A DNA stretch of 64,000 nt, from positions 828,001 through 892,000 of the forward strand of contig BRXU01000009.1 in assembly GCA_030267565.1 (NCBI GenBank), in the 5' to 3' direction. Source of the stretch: Pleodorina starrii. Lineage: Eukaryota > Chlorophyta > Chlorophyceae > Chlamydomonadales > Volvocaceae. A program made the position numbers and the translations under genes. Below are positions 20,862-31,200 of the stretch, in pieces. A model generated the notes under the pieces. That model worked only from the letters and a program-made list of their open reading frames with translations, was not told where the DNA came from and ran no database searches. The stretch's first letter is position 1. Each line of letters begins with the position of its first letter.

Positions 20862-22814
20862 ATGGACCCAGTCGACGCGGGCCCGGTCGCTGTGAAGGTT
20901 AAGGTGGCTGCCCCGACCGGCTCCCTGGCCTGCCTCGCGGCCTCATTGGCGCCCGACGGCACCCTGGACCTGGGCCAAATCCCGTTGGAGCCCGGCAGCC
21001 TCGAATCGGTCCCCATCAAAGTGCGCGCTCTGGAAGCCAATAAAGTGGCCTTCCAGCAATATTGGATCCACGGAATCCCGGACAGCATCCAGGACCCCGA
21101 GGGATGCAAAAAGGTGCTCATGGCCGCATACGGCCGGTCGGTGGACACGATCGTGTGGGCCCGACGCTGTGACCACACACATCGCGTGCTGGCTACCCTG
21201 AAAGCGTCTGCAGCACCCCTGCCGGACTCGCTGGACGTCCCCGCCCAGCCCGCACCCAGCCAGCAAGGGGCATACACCCTCAAGGCGGAGCAGCAGTGGT
21301 GGCAACGCTTGGACATCACAATTCCGCGCGCGCCACCGCCCAGCACACGCGTATTGGCTGCCGACAGACAGGCGCGCCAGTGGCACGCTGCCCAGGACCT
21401 GCACTGGGCGCATCACCTGGTCCGCTTGGAGGCCGAGGCGCGGGCACGTGCCCAACCCACCGGTCGGGCCACAGCACCGCAGGCGGAACACCCCGTGGAC
21501 CCCCGGCCAGCGGCGGCAGCCCGAGCGGCAGATACGACCGCGCCACAAAGGACGACCCCCGCAGCACCGGCAACCACACAGGTAGCCGGGACCGCCCAAC
21601 AACTGGGCGCGGATGACGCGGCGACCGCCCTGGCCCGGCGGACCGAGGAGATCCGGGAACAAAACGACCGGGAAACCCGGGCCCAGCAGGCAGCGCTGAA
21701 GGAGCAGCTGGGGCTCGAACGGCGGACAGCAGCCGCCGCGGAGCGCGCCGCCGCCGCGGAACGTGCCGCCGCCGCGGAACGTGCCGCCGCCGCGGAGCGC
21801 GCCGCCGCCGCGGAGCGTGCCGCCGCCGCGGAGCGTGCCGCCGCCGCGGAGCGTGCCGCCGCCGCGGAGCGCGCCGCCGCCGCGGAGCGCGCCGCCGCCG
21901 CGGACGCGACCGCTACGGCCGGCACACCCGAAGGCCCTGCCAACACGGCGGCCCTAGCACACGAGGCCGCAGTCCAGGCAGCCACCACGGCAGGCCCAGC
22001 CGACGCGCGGCAACACCAGCAGGAGGAGCAGGCTGCGGCGCCCGCCAATGCGGACTCGGCCGAGGAGCATGCTGCCATCGCAGCGGGACCAGCCGTCGGT
22101 CAGCCACAGCAGCCGCCTCAGCAGCGGCAGCCGCAGCAGCAGCAGTTGACGCCGGCGGCACCCCGGAGAACGCCACGGCAAACCCAGCGTACACCTGGGG
22201 CAGGAGGCAGCTGCCCTACGGGGCTCGCCGCCACTGAGACGCCGACGGCGATGACCCCTGCTGACCCCGGCGCCAGTGTGCAGAAAGAGCGGGGGCGGCA
22301 GCGCTCGCCGTGCGAGACGAGCCCAGAGGAGGCCTCAGCCAGGAAACGACCCAGCCAGGGCCGCTGCATCGCGGACCTGACGGACGCGGAGATCCTGGCC
22401 AGAGCTGATGCCCGCCAGGCAAAAGGTGGCGGCGGATGGACGCGCAAAGCGGGCGAATCGGACGCAGCAGTCGTGCTCCGGCTGCGGGGTCGGAGTGCCA
22501 GGGTGAGAGGCACAGTCGGAGACGCCATGCGCGAAAAGTCCGCCAGCACGCGCCGGAAGCCGGCAGTGGACAGAACCCCCGCCTCGGCCGCCCCCCAGGC
22601 GCACACATGCAGCCCTAGCCCCTCCCAGCGCAGCAGTGCCAGCACCCCCGTGGCCAGCCTGCGTGCATTCAGCCTGGAGCTACGGCTATCCCAGGCCAGC
22701 CAAGACGGCGCCCAGACTAACGCAGACCAACCCCCCCAGGCCCCGGCGGCGGCAACGCCGCTGGCTCCACAGCAAAGAGAGCAGCACGGGGTCAGGGAGG
22801 TCGGGCCCAAATAA
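20862..22814 (+). CDS. LINE ORF1 protein (copy E), 650 aa
   Basis: Same length and repeat number as ORF1 of copies C and D (repeat block about 21733-21905), with no disruption. It could be supplied in trans even though this copy's ORF2 is defective. Confidence 0.85.
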   Translation: MDPVDAGPVAVKVKVAAPTGSLACLAASLAPDGTLDLGQIPLEPGSLESVPIKVRALEANKVAFQQYWIHGIPDSIQDPEGCKKVLMAAYGRSVDTIVWARRCDHTHRVLATLKASAAPLPDSLDVPAQPAPSQQGAYTLKAEQQWWQRLDITIPRAPPPSTRVLAADRQARQWHAAQDLHWAHHLVRLEAEARARAQPTGRATAPQAEHPVDPRPAAAARAADTTAPQRTTPAAPATTQVAGTAQQLGADDAATALARRTEEIREQNDRETRAQQAALKEQLGLERRTAAAAERAAAAERAAAAERAAAAERAAAAERAAAAERAAAAERAAAAERAAAAERAAAADATATAGTPEGPANTAALAHEAAVQAATTAGPADARQHQQEEQAAAPANADSAEEHAAIAAGPAVGQPQQPPQQRQPQQQQLTPAAPRRTPRQTQRTPGAGGSCPTGLAATETPTAMTPADPGASVQKERGRQRSPCETSPEEASARKRPSQGRCIADLTDAEILARADARQAKGGGGWTRKAGESDAAVVLRLRGRSARVRGTVGDAMREKSASTRRKPAVDRTPASAAPQAHTCSPSPSQRSSASTPVASLRAFSLELRLSQASQDGAQTNADQPPQAPAAATPLAPQQREQHGVREVGPK

Positions 22815-22828
22815 CCCGGCCACTGCGA

Positions 22829-25800
22829 GTGGCGTCCCATAACATGGGAGGCTTGCGTGTGTGGGAGGCGCGCGCCGCAGCGCGCTTCGAAGCGGCGATG
22901 CAGCTTTGGGCCCAGCTCCAGCTCGACGTGGTGTGTCTGCAGGAGACTCACCACACCGGGGACCCAGACCGGAGCGCACTGGAGGCGGCCCTAACGGCCG
23001 CCGCCGACCGGCTCCACCAGCCGGGCTGGACCATAGCAGCGCACTCGTACTCAAACAGCCAACACACCGCGGGCGTGGCGATCCTCGTCCGTGCAAACCT
23101 CCTTCCCCCCCGCGCCATCGAGGCCCTCCCCGCGCCCGCCGGCGTACCCGCGGGGTGGCTCACGGAGTGCAGATTCCAGTGGGGCGGACATCATGTGCGG
23201 GTCTGCAGCGTTTACTTCCCACAGGCCGGGAGGGATGGCGCCGCGGGCCTGCGGCAACAGCTGTGTCAGGCAGGCCTGGCCCCCGCCGCCGCAGATGCGG
23301 CGGCAGATGGCTCGGTACTGCTGTGGTGCGGCGATTTCAACTTTGTGGAGAACCCGGCCCTGGACTGCCCCAGCCCGGACCTGCGCGCAGCAGACGCGGC
23401 CCCATCCATGCAGCTGCAGGAGGCGGCGGCGGCCGCAGGGATGGTGGACAGCTTTCGCACGCTGCACCCCCAGCGCCGTGAGTTCACGTACCTATACCGG
23501 GGACCGCGGCCTGGGGGCTCCCGCCTGGACCGCATCTACCTGCCTGAGGCGGCCTGCCCATACCTCGCGAAAGCGTACATCAACGTCACCTCGCCGTCTG
23601 ACCATCGGCTCGCCATCGCCCACATCGCAGCCCGCCAACCGCCCCCCAACACCAATCTCCCGCGCCGCCTCCGCCTCCACTGCCTAGCGCATGCGGACCT
23701 GAAACGCAGCCTGGGCGACTGGCTAGACGAGGAAGTGGGAGCGGCCCCCACCGGCGGTGAGCACCCGCAGCAGGCCGTGCTGGACTGGTGGCCGGCGTTC
23801 AAACGCCGGCTCACAGCCCAGGTGGCCCGGCTCAACCGAGAAGCACAAACGCGCCGCGTCCGGCCAGCCGCCAGCGTGCAACAGCTAGCGGCGGCAGCAC
23901 AGGAAGCCGCCAGCGCCCTGGACGCCGACCCCTCCAACGAGGAACGGCTGGCGGCGGCAGTGGAGGCGCAGGTGGCAGTGCAGAAGGGCATGCGGGCCGC
24001 GGCCAACGAGGCGGCCCGGGACGCCCGGCGGAACCGGATCAGTGAAGGCGAGCGCCCCTCCCGGGCCCTCACCGCCCTCATCCGGGAACAGAGCGATGGC
24101 GGCAACGGGGGCGGCCCCGGCCCCTCCATGCTGCGCGACCCCCGCACGGGCCAGCTGGTCAGCGACGCCAGGCGACTGCCGCAGATCATCGCCAACTTCT
24201 GGCAGGACGTCAGCGCCCTGCCATCGGAGGCCGAGCTGCCGGCATCGGTGAAGCAGCAGGCGCAGGCCCAGGTCCTGGAGGCCCTCCGAGACCACCCGCT
24301 GCGACTGCCGGCAGACCCGGAAGACCCAGTCGGCCGGGCCCAAGTGGGCAGCACCGAGGTGGCCGCGGCTCTCAAGGCCACGCCGCGCGGAAAAGCGCCG
24401 GGGTGGGATGGCCTGCCCGCGGAGCTCTACCGGGCCTTCCAGCGACAGTTCGCCCCCCTCCTGGCAGACCTATACACCGCCATCGGCACCACAGGCAACA
24501 TGCCCGCGCGGTTCACCGAGGGCATCATCAAGGTGCTCTATAAAAAGGGCGACCCCACACAGCCAGGCAACTACCGCCCCATCACCCTGCTCAACACGGA
24601 CTACCGCATCCTCGCCAAAGTCATGGCAAATAGGCTTGGCCCCGCCCTGAATGCCGCGATCTCTGCGGAGCAAACGGCCTTCCTCCCGGGGCGACACATT
24701 GGCGCCAGCATCTTCACCCTCCGCTACCTTCCCCACCTCCTCCGACGCCAGGGACGCAACGCGCTGGTCGCCTTCCTCGACTTTGCCAAAGCCTACGATA
24801 CGGTCCACCGGGACTTTCTAGTGGCAGCGATGGCGGAGCTGGGCGCGTCCGAACAGCTCCGAAAGTGGGTACAGACGCTGCTGGCGGACACGCAGGCCCG
24901 GGCGCTGGTGGGGGGGAGGCAGTCAGAGCCGGTCAGCATGGCGGCGGGCGTCCGACAAGGCTGCCCGCTCGCCCCGCTGCTCTACCTCTTCGTCGCGCAA
25001 GCGCTGCTGTCATGGCTACAACGCAAGGGACTGGGCATTCGCCTGGACCCAGCAGATGCCGAGCTAACCACGGCGGTGCAGTTTGCGGACCACGGAGAGG
25101 TGTTCCTGGAGGGCGACCACACCGTCCAAGCCTTCCTCGACGCCACGGAGACGTTTGCGCAGGCCACCGGACAGCGGCTAAACCGTGACAAAGTGGAGCT
25201 CCTGAGAGTTGGCCACCTGCCGGCACAGCCGCAGCAGCCACCCCAGCAGCCCCCACCTCAGCAGCCGCCAGGCCCGCCGGAAGCCGGCGCCCAGCTCCCA
25301 CCGCCCGCGCCGCCGCCACCAGCACCAGGCCCGCCGCAAGCGCCAGCACCAGCCCATGCGCCCGCAGTGCCAAACATCCAGGGCCTGCGCCTGGTGCCTG
25401 CCGCGACCGCGCTCGGAGCTGGCTTCTCAAATAACCCAACAGGCCAGCAATCCAACTGGCACCGCGCCGGGGAGGAGATCCGCAAGCGGATGCACCGCGT
25501 CACCAGACTTCGGCTGTCGGTGTTCGGCAGATGCAACCTCATATCGGCATACGCCTTACAGATCAGGACGTACCACTGGGAGCACGGCGGCCGAGGAGGG
25601 GGGGAAGAGGCCCGCCAGGTGGAGAGATGGGCAGCACAGGCAGGCGACCGCAGGGTCAGCCCCATGCAGCCATGTCAGCGCCTCACCGGCCTCCCAGGGC
25701 AGCTCATGTGGGGCGCGGCGCGAGACGGCGGATGCGGGCTGCTGCCGCTCACCCTGCACACCCGCGCACGGGAGGCGGTGAAGGCGGCCAAGCTCGCCCG

Positions 25801-27352
25801 GACCGCCAGCCAGCCAGCAGACAACGCCCACTCGTCGGTACGAACGTTCGCCCAGCTGCTCCGTGGCTACCACCCGCTGCTGAGCCCCGGATCCGTGCTC
25901 ACCACGGGTGTGGCGCAGGGAGGGATGCCCCACCCAGGAACAGACCCCCTGCCCGCAGACGTCACGACACTCCTCGTCGCCCTCAGCTACCTCCCCCCCG
26001 TGCAAGATGTTGACACGACGCCGCTGCCGGCCGCCGGGGACTGGTGCCTTAATATCCCGCTTTGGGGCAACCCCCTTTTGCCGAACGGTGCGCAACCGAC
26101 CAGCGGGGCAGCGGAAGCGGGGGATGCAGCGGACGCGCAGGCGGCAGATCCAGACTTCGCGCCTGAGGAGGAGGACAGGGACATGGCTCCCAACCCGCTT
26201 CCTAGGCCAGGACTAGAGAGCCGCCACAGGCGTCTGGCGGCATGCAGGGCGTTGCGCACGGTGGGTGACCTAATGAGGGTGACGCAGGCCGCCGCATCCG
26301 CCCCGCGAGCAGCTGGCGAGTGGGAGGCCTGGGTAACAGCCAACCTTGACCCCAGCGACCTGACAGGCTTCAGGCGGACGACGACCATCGACGCCATCAA
26401 CCGCCTCACGGCGGATATTAGCCCGGAATGGCGTGCAGCAGCAGCGACGGTGCTGGCGCACCCGGAACGCGCGACAGGGCTGGATACGGAGGAGACGATA
26501 CGAGCTCGGTTCGTGAGGCGGGTGGGCTGGCGGTTTGGGGGGTCACTCAGCATCAAGCTGCGCGACCTCTCCGTCCGCCAAGCCACTCAACTGCAGATGC
26601 AGCCAGTAACGGAGCGCCGAGCCCGCCTGCACGCAGCCTACGAGCGGGAAGCCCGGGAGCAACCCGCAGCGGCAGCAGCAACAGCAGGAGCCCACCCGCC
26701 GGGACATCAGCCAGCCGCCGCCGAAGTGACGCCAGCAGCAGGCGTACTGGCAATGCTCCGGCGAATGTGGCCCATCAAATGGGAGCGCGAACACTTTGAG
26801 ACGCTCTGGCGGTTGGCACAGGACGGCGTGCCGCTCCCCGGCAACAGCCACATCAGGGGAGCGGCACCAGAACAATGCAAGTGCGGCGCGTACGGGGGAG
26901 CCGGCCCACACGCATGCTCGCCGCGTGCACACCACTTCTGGGAGTGCCCGGTGGCGCAAGCGGTGGTGCAGCAGATCGCCGCCCACGTGCCCGGGCCCAT
27001 CACCCGGGCAAACGTGTGGCTGGCGGAGCCACCGCCAGGCGTGCAGCAGTGCGTGTGGGACGTGATCTGCCTGGCGGCACTCACGGCCATGGAACGGGCG
27101 CGCGTGGGGCTGTGGGCAGTCAGGAACTCGCCTACCGCCCCGGATGCCCCAGACCCAGTCGAGGTGGCCAAGGCGCGCGCAGCGCTAGATTTTTGGCAGC
27201 GTGTGCGGGGGTTTGCGGAGCTAGACGTGCCAAGGCGGGGATGGGAGGGGGTAGGGCCTGACCATCCCATCCTGGCGGTGGTCAACGGCCACTTTCAGTG
27301 TGTGCAGCACGCAGGGATGGGTATGGAGGGAGGGGGAGGGGAAGTGGAGTGA
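22829..27352 (+). CDS. LINE ORF2 polyprotein (copy E) with FADD changed to FADH
   Basis: Full-length 1507-aa frame with intact endonuclease motifs. The reverse transcriptase signature reads FADH: codon 755 (25091-25093) is CAC where the other copies have GAC. The second Asp of the box binds catalytic metal in all known reverse transcriptases of this class, so polymerase activity should be lost. Ala-to-Thr and Gly-to-Arg changes in the C-terminal domain and an altered last few residues also distinguish it. Confidence 0.92.
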   Translation: MASHNMGGLRVWEARAAARFEAAMQLWAQLQLDVVCLQETHHTGDPDRSALEAALTAAADRLHQPGWTIAAHSYSNSQHTAGVAILVRANLLPPRAIEALPAPAGVPAGWLTECRFQWGGHHVRVCSVYFPQAGRDGAAGLRQQLCQAGLAPAAADAAADGSVLLWCGDFNFVENPALDCPSPDLRAADAAPSMQLQEAAAAAGMVDSFRTLHPQRREFTYLYRGPRPGGSRLDRIYLPEAACPYLAKAYINVTSPSDHRLAIAHIAARQPPPNTNLPRRLRLHCLAHADLKRSLGDWLDEEVGAAPTGGEHPQQAVLDWWPAFKRRLTAQVARLNREAQTRRVRPAASVQQLAAAAQEAASALDADPSNEERLAAAVEAQVAVQKGMRAAANEAARDARRNRISEGERPSRALTALIREQSDGGNGGGPGPSMLRDPRTGQLVSDARRLPQIIANFWQDVSALPSEAELPASVKQQAQAQVLEALRDHPLRLPADPEDPVGRAQVGSTEVAAALKATPRGKAPGWDGLPAELYRAFQRQFAPLLADLYTAIGTTGNMPARFTEGIIKVLYKKGDPTQPGNYRPITLLNTDYRILAKVMANRLGPALNAAISAEQTAFLPGRHIGASIFTLRYLPHLLRRQGRNALVAFLDFAKAYDTVHRDFLVAAMAELGASEQLRKWVQTLLADTQARALVGGRQSEPVSMAAGVRQGCPLAPLLYLFVAQALLSWLQRKGLGIRLDPADAELTTAVQFADHGEVFLEGDHTVQAFLDATETFAQATGQRLNRDKVELLRVGHLPAQPQQPPQQPPPQQPPGPPEAGAQLPPPAPPPPAPGPPQAPAPAHAPAVPNIQGLRLVPAATALGAGFSNNPTGQQSNWHRAGEEIRKRMHRVTRLRLSVFGRCNLISAYALQIRTYHWEHGGRGGGEEARQVERWAAQAGDRRVSPMQPCQRLTGLPGQLMWGAARDGGCGLLPLTLHTRAREAVKAAKLARTASQPADNAHSSVRTFAQLLRGYHPLLSPGSVLTTGVAQGGMPHPGTDPLPADVTTLLVALSYLPPVQDVDTTPLPAAGDWCLNIPLWGNPLLPNGAQPTSGAAEAGDAADAQAADPDFAPEEEDRDMAPNPLPRPGLESRHRRLAACRALRTVGDLMRVTQAAASAPRAAGEWEAWVTANLDPSDLTGFRRTTTIDAINRLTADISPEWRAAAATVLAHPERATGLDTEETIRARFVRRVGWRFGGSLSIKLRDLSVRQATQLQMQPVTERRARLHAAYEREAREQPAAAAATAGAHPPGHQPAAAEVTPAAGVLAMLRRMWPIKWEREHFETLWRLAQDGVPLPGNSHIRGAAPEQCKCGAYGGAGPHACSPRAHHFWECPVAQAVVQQIAAHVPGPITRANVWLAEPPPGVQQCVWDVICLAALTAMERARVGLWAVRNSPTAPDAPDPVEVAKARAALDFWQRVRGFAELDVPRRGWEGVGPDHPILAVVNGHFQCVQHAGMGMEGGGGEVE

Positions 27353-28159
27353 GGGGATGAAGGGGCTTTAGGGGTGAGGGAGGGAACTTAGGGCGTCGAG
27401 GCAGGGAGGCGTGAGAGGAGGGGAGGAGGAGGGGGGGGTCCTTCGGGTCCGAGAGGACTTAGGGTGCAGAGACCGCCGCGGGCTGCCTTTTGTAGGCGAG
27501 GGAGGCTTTAGGGAGCGGGTTTAGCGAGAGTGAGGCGAGTTGGCGAGGTGCCGCCTAGTGCGAACTATAGCTCCGTCACCTAGCCCGCTGCCGCAAGGCC
27601 CGCTCCCGACCTCCTGCCGCGTCGAGGCCAAGCGGCGCTCTGGAGCTCGGCCTCTAGGGGCCACCCCCCGGCCTCTCCGGGGCCGTCGTAGTAGGAGTAG
27701 TAGCAGGGGTAGGGCGCGCGCTGTCTTGGGTTCTCCTTTGGTGCTGACCGCCCACGAGCCGGACCAAGCTCGGGGCAGGTTCTCAGCGCTTTGTTTTCGC
27801 GCCTAGAGGAGCACCGCCAGCCGGTAGCAGGCCGGCCGGGCGCCCCGGCGCTGCAAGGACTTCAGGGCGGGCAGGACAGCGCGGGCGCCGCGTAGTGCGC
27901 CGGCGCGACTGCTGTTTGTGCGGACGAAGGGCCCAGCTGCCGTATAAGGCAGGCTGTGAGCTCAAGCTTTTGGGGAGCCGCTGCGCCGTACACCCGTATA
28001 TGGGGTATACGACGCAGCCAGCTCTGCGTCGAGCAGGAGGGGGTAGCGGCCCCTCACGCCCTTCTCCCACCGCAAGGGGGAGAGTGCTTAGGCGGTCTTT
28101 CCGTCGGGGCTGGGTTAGCAGCCCCTGGCCAGCGTCAGGGCCCGGTCAGATACTGTAAC

Positions 28160-28160
<1 letters not shown>

Positions 28161-28199
<39 letters not shown>
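28161..28199 (+). repeat. (AC)n junction E/F, 39 nt
   Basis: Longest pure AC tract of the array, between the diverged 3' end of copy E and the intact 5' end of copy F. Confidence 0.95.
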
Positions 28200-28200
<1 letters not shown>

Positions 28201-31200
28201 CAGCGCACAGCAGCGCAGCCTGGCGACGGAAAACGGGTCGCCATTACGAAGGTACTAACGTACCGGAGAAGAATGGACCCAGTCGACGCGGGCCCGGTCG
28301 CTGTGAAGGTTAAGGTGGCTGCCCCGACCGGCTCCCTGGCCTGCCTCGCGGCCTCATTGGCGCCCGACGGCACCCTGGACCTGGGCCAAATCCCGTTGGA
28401 GCCCGGCAGCCTCGAATCGGTCCCCATCAAAGTGCGCGCTCTGGAAGCCAATAAAGTGGCCTTCCAGCAATATTGGATCCACGGAATCCCGGACAGCATC
28501 CAGGACCCCGAGGGATGCAAAAAGGTGCTCATGGCCGCATACGGCCGGTCGGTGGACACGATCGTGTGGGCCCGACGCTGTGACCACACACATCGCGTGC
28601 TGGCTACCCTGAAAGCGTCTGCAGCACCCCTGCCGGACTCGCTGGACGTCCCCGCCCAGCCCGCACCCAGCCAGCAAGGGGCATACACCCTCAAGGCGGA
28701 GCAGCAGTGGTGGCAACGCTTGGACATCACAATTCCGCGCGCGCCACCGCCCAGCACACGCGTATTGGCTGCCGACAGACAGGCGCGCCAGTGGCACGCT
28801 GCCCAGGACCTGCACTGGGCGCATCACCTGGTCCGCTTGGAGGCCGAGGCGCGGGCACGTGCCCAACCCACCGGTCGGGCCACAGCACCGCAGGCGGAAC
28901 ACCCCGTGGACCCCCGGCCAGCGGCGGCAGCCCGAGCGGCAGATACGACCGCGCCACAAAGGACGACCCCCGCAGCACCGGCAACCACACAGGTAGCCGG
29001 GACCGCCCAACAACTGGGCGCGGATGACGCGGCGACCGCCCTGGCCCGGCGGACCGAGGAGATCCGGGAACAAAACGACCGGGAAACCCGGGCCCAGCAG
29101 GCAGCGCTGAAGGAGCAGCTGGGGCTCGAACGGCGGACAGCAGCCGCCGCGGAGCGCGCCGCCGCCGCGGAACGTGCCGCCGCCGCGGAACGTGCCGCCG
29201 CCGCGGAGCGCGCCGCCGCCGCGGAGCGTGCCGCCGCCGCGGAGCGTGCCGCCGCCGTGGAGCGTGCCGCCGCCGCGGAGCTTGCCGCCGCCGCGGAGCG
29301 TGCCGCCGCCGCGGAGCGTGCCGCCGCCGCGGAGCGCGCCGCCGCCGCGGAGCGCGCCGCCGCCGCGGAGCGCGCCGCCGCCGCGGACGCGACCGCTACG
29401 GCCGGCACACCCGAAGGCCCTGCCAACACGGCGGCCCTAGCACACGAGGCCGCAGTCCAGGCAGCCACCACGGCAGGCCCAGCCGACGCGCGGCAACACC
29501 AGCAGGAGGAGCAGGCTGCGGCGCCCGCCAATGCGGACTCGGCCGAGGAGCATGCTGCCATCGCAGCGGGACCAGCCGTCGGTCAGCCACAGCAGCCGCC
29601 TCAGCAGCGGCAGCCGCAGCAGCAGCAGTTGACGCCGGCGGCACCCCGGAAAACGCCACGGCAAACCCAGCGTACACCTGGGGCAGGAGGCAGCTGCCCT
29701 ACGGGGCTCGCCGCCACTGAGACGCCGACGGCGATGACCCCTGCTGACCCCGGCGCCAGTGTGCAGAAAGAGCGGGGGCGGCAGCGCTCGCCGTGCGAGA
29801 CGAGCCCAGAGGAGGCCTCAGCCAGGAAACGACCCAGCCAGGGCCGCTGCATCGCGGACCTGACGGACGCGGAGATCCTGGCCAGAGCTGATGCCCGCCA
29901 GGCAAAAGGTGGCGGCGGATGGACGCGCAAAGCGGGCGAATCGGACGCAGCAGTCGTGCTCCGGCTGCGGGGTCGGAGTGCCAGGGTGAGAGGCACAGTC
30001 GGAGACGCCATGCGCGAAAAGTCCGCCAGCACGCGCCGGAAGCCGGCAGTGGACAGAACCCCCGCCTCGGCCGCCCCCCAGGCGCACACATGCAGCCCTA
30101 GCCCCTCCCAGCGCAGCAGTGCCAGCACCCCCGTGGCCAGCCTGCGTGCATTCAGCCTGGAGCTACGGCTATCCCAGGCCAGCCAAGACGGCGCCCAGAC
30201 TAACGCAGACCAACCCCCCCAGGCCCCGGCGGCGGCAACGCCGCTGGCTCCACAGCAAAGAGAGCAGCACGGGGTCAGGGAGGTCGGGCCCAAATAACCC
30301 GGCCACTGCGAGTGGCGTCCCATAACATGGGAGGCTTGCGTGTGTGGGAGGCGCGCGCCGCAGCGCGCTTCGAAGCGGCGATGCAGCTTTGGGCCCAGCT
30401 CCAGCTCGACGTGGTGTGTCTGCAGGAGACTCACCACACCGGGGACCCAGACCGGAGCGCACTGGAGGCGGCCCTAACGGCCGCCGCCGACCGGCTCCAC
30501 CAGCCGGGCTGGACCATAGCAGCGCACTCGTACTCAAACAGCCAACACACCGCGGGCGTGGCGATCCTCGTCCGTGCAAACCTCCTTCCCCCCCGCGCCA
30601 TCGAGGCCCTCCCCGCGCCCGCCGGCGTACCCGCGGGGTGGCTCACGGAGTGCAGATTCCAGTGGGGCGGACATCATGTGCGGGTCTGCAGCGTTTACTT
30701 CCCACAGGCCGGGAGGGATGGCGCCGCGGGCCTGCGGCAACAGCTGTGTCAGGCAGGCCTGGCCCCCGCCGCCGCAGATGCGGCGGCAGATGGCTCGGTA
30801 CTGCTGTGGTGCGGCGATTTCAACTTTGTGGAGAACCCGGCCCTGGACTGCCCCAGCCCGGACCTGCGCGCAGCAGACGCGGCCCCATCCATGCAGCTGC
30901 AGGAGGCGGCGGCGGCCGCAGGGATGGTGGACAGCTTTCGCACGCTGCACCCCCAGCGCCGTGAGTTCACGTACCTATACCGGGGACCGCGGCCTGGGGG
31001 CTCCCGCCTGGACCGCATCTACCTGCCTGAGGCGGCCTGCCCATACCTCGCGAAAGCGTACATCAACGTCACCTCGCCGTCTGACCATCGGCTCGCCATC
31101 GCCCACATCGCAGCCCGCCAACCGCCCCCCAACACCAATCTCCCGCGCCGCCTCCGCCTCCACTGCCTAGCGCATGCGGACCTGAAACGCAGCCTGGGCG

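Larger units (their letters stand above)
20789..28160 (+). mobile_element. LINE copy E: full-length, polymerase-dead, diverged 3' end
   Basis: Same structure as C and D, but its last ~1.7 kb carries most of the differences seen in the array. These are two amino-acid changes near 26474 and 26516 (Ala to Thr, Gly to Arg), an altered ORF2 tail (EGGGGEVE for EGEGGVVE), indels around 27426-27440, and substitutions near 27521, 27705 and 27927. Upstream, one change destroys the catalytic FADD box. The clustering of differences suggests mosaicism or conversion rather than uniform ageing. Confidence 0.95.
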
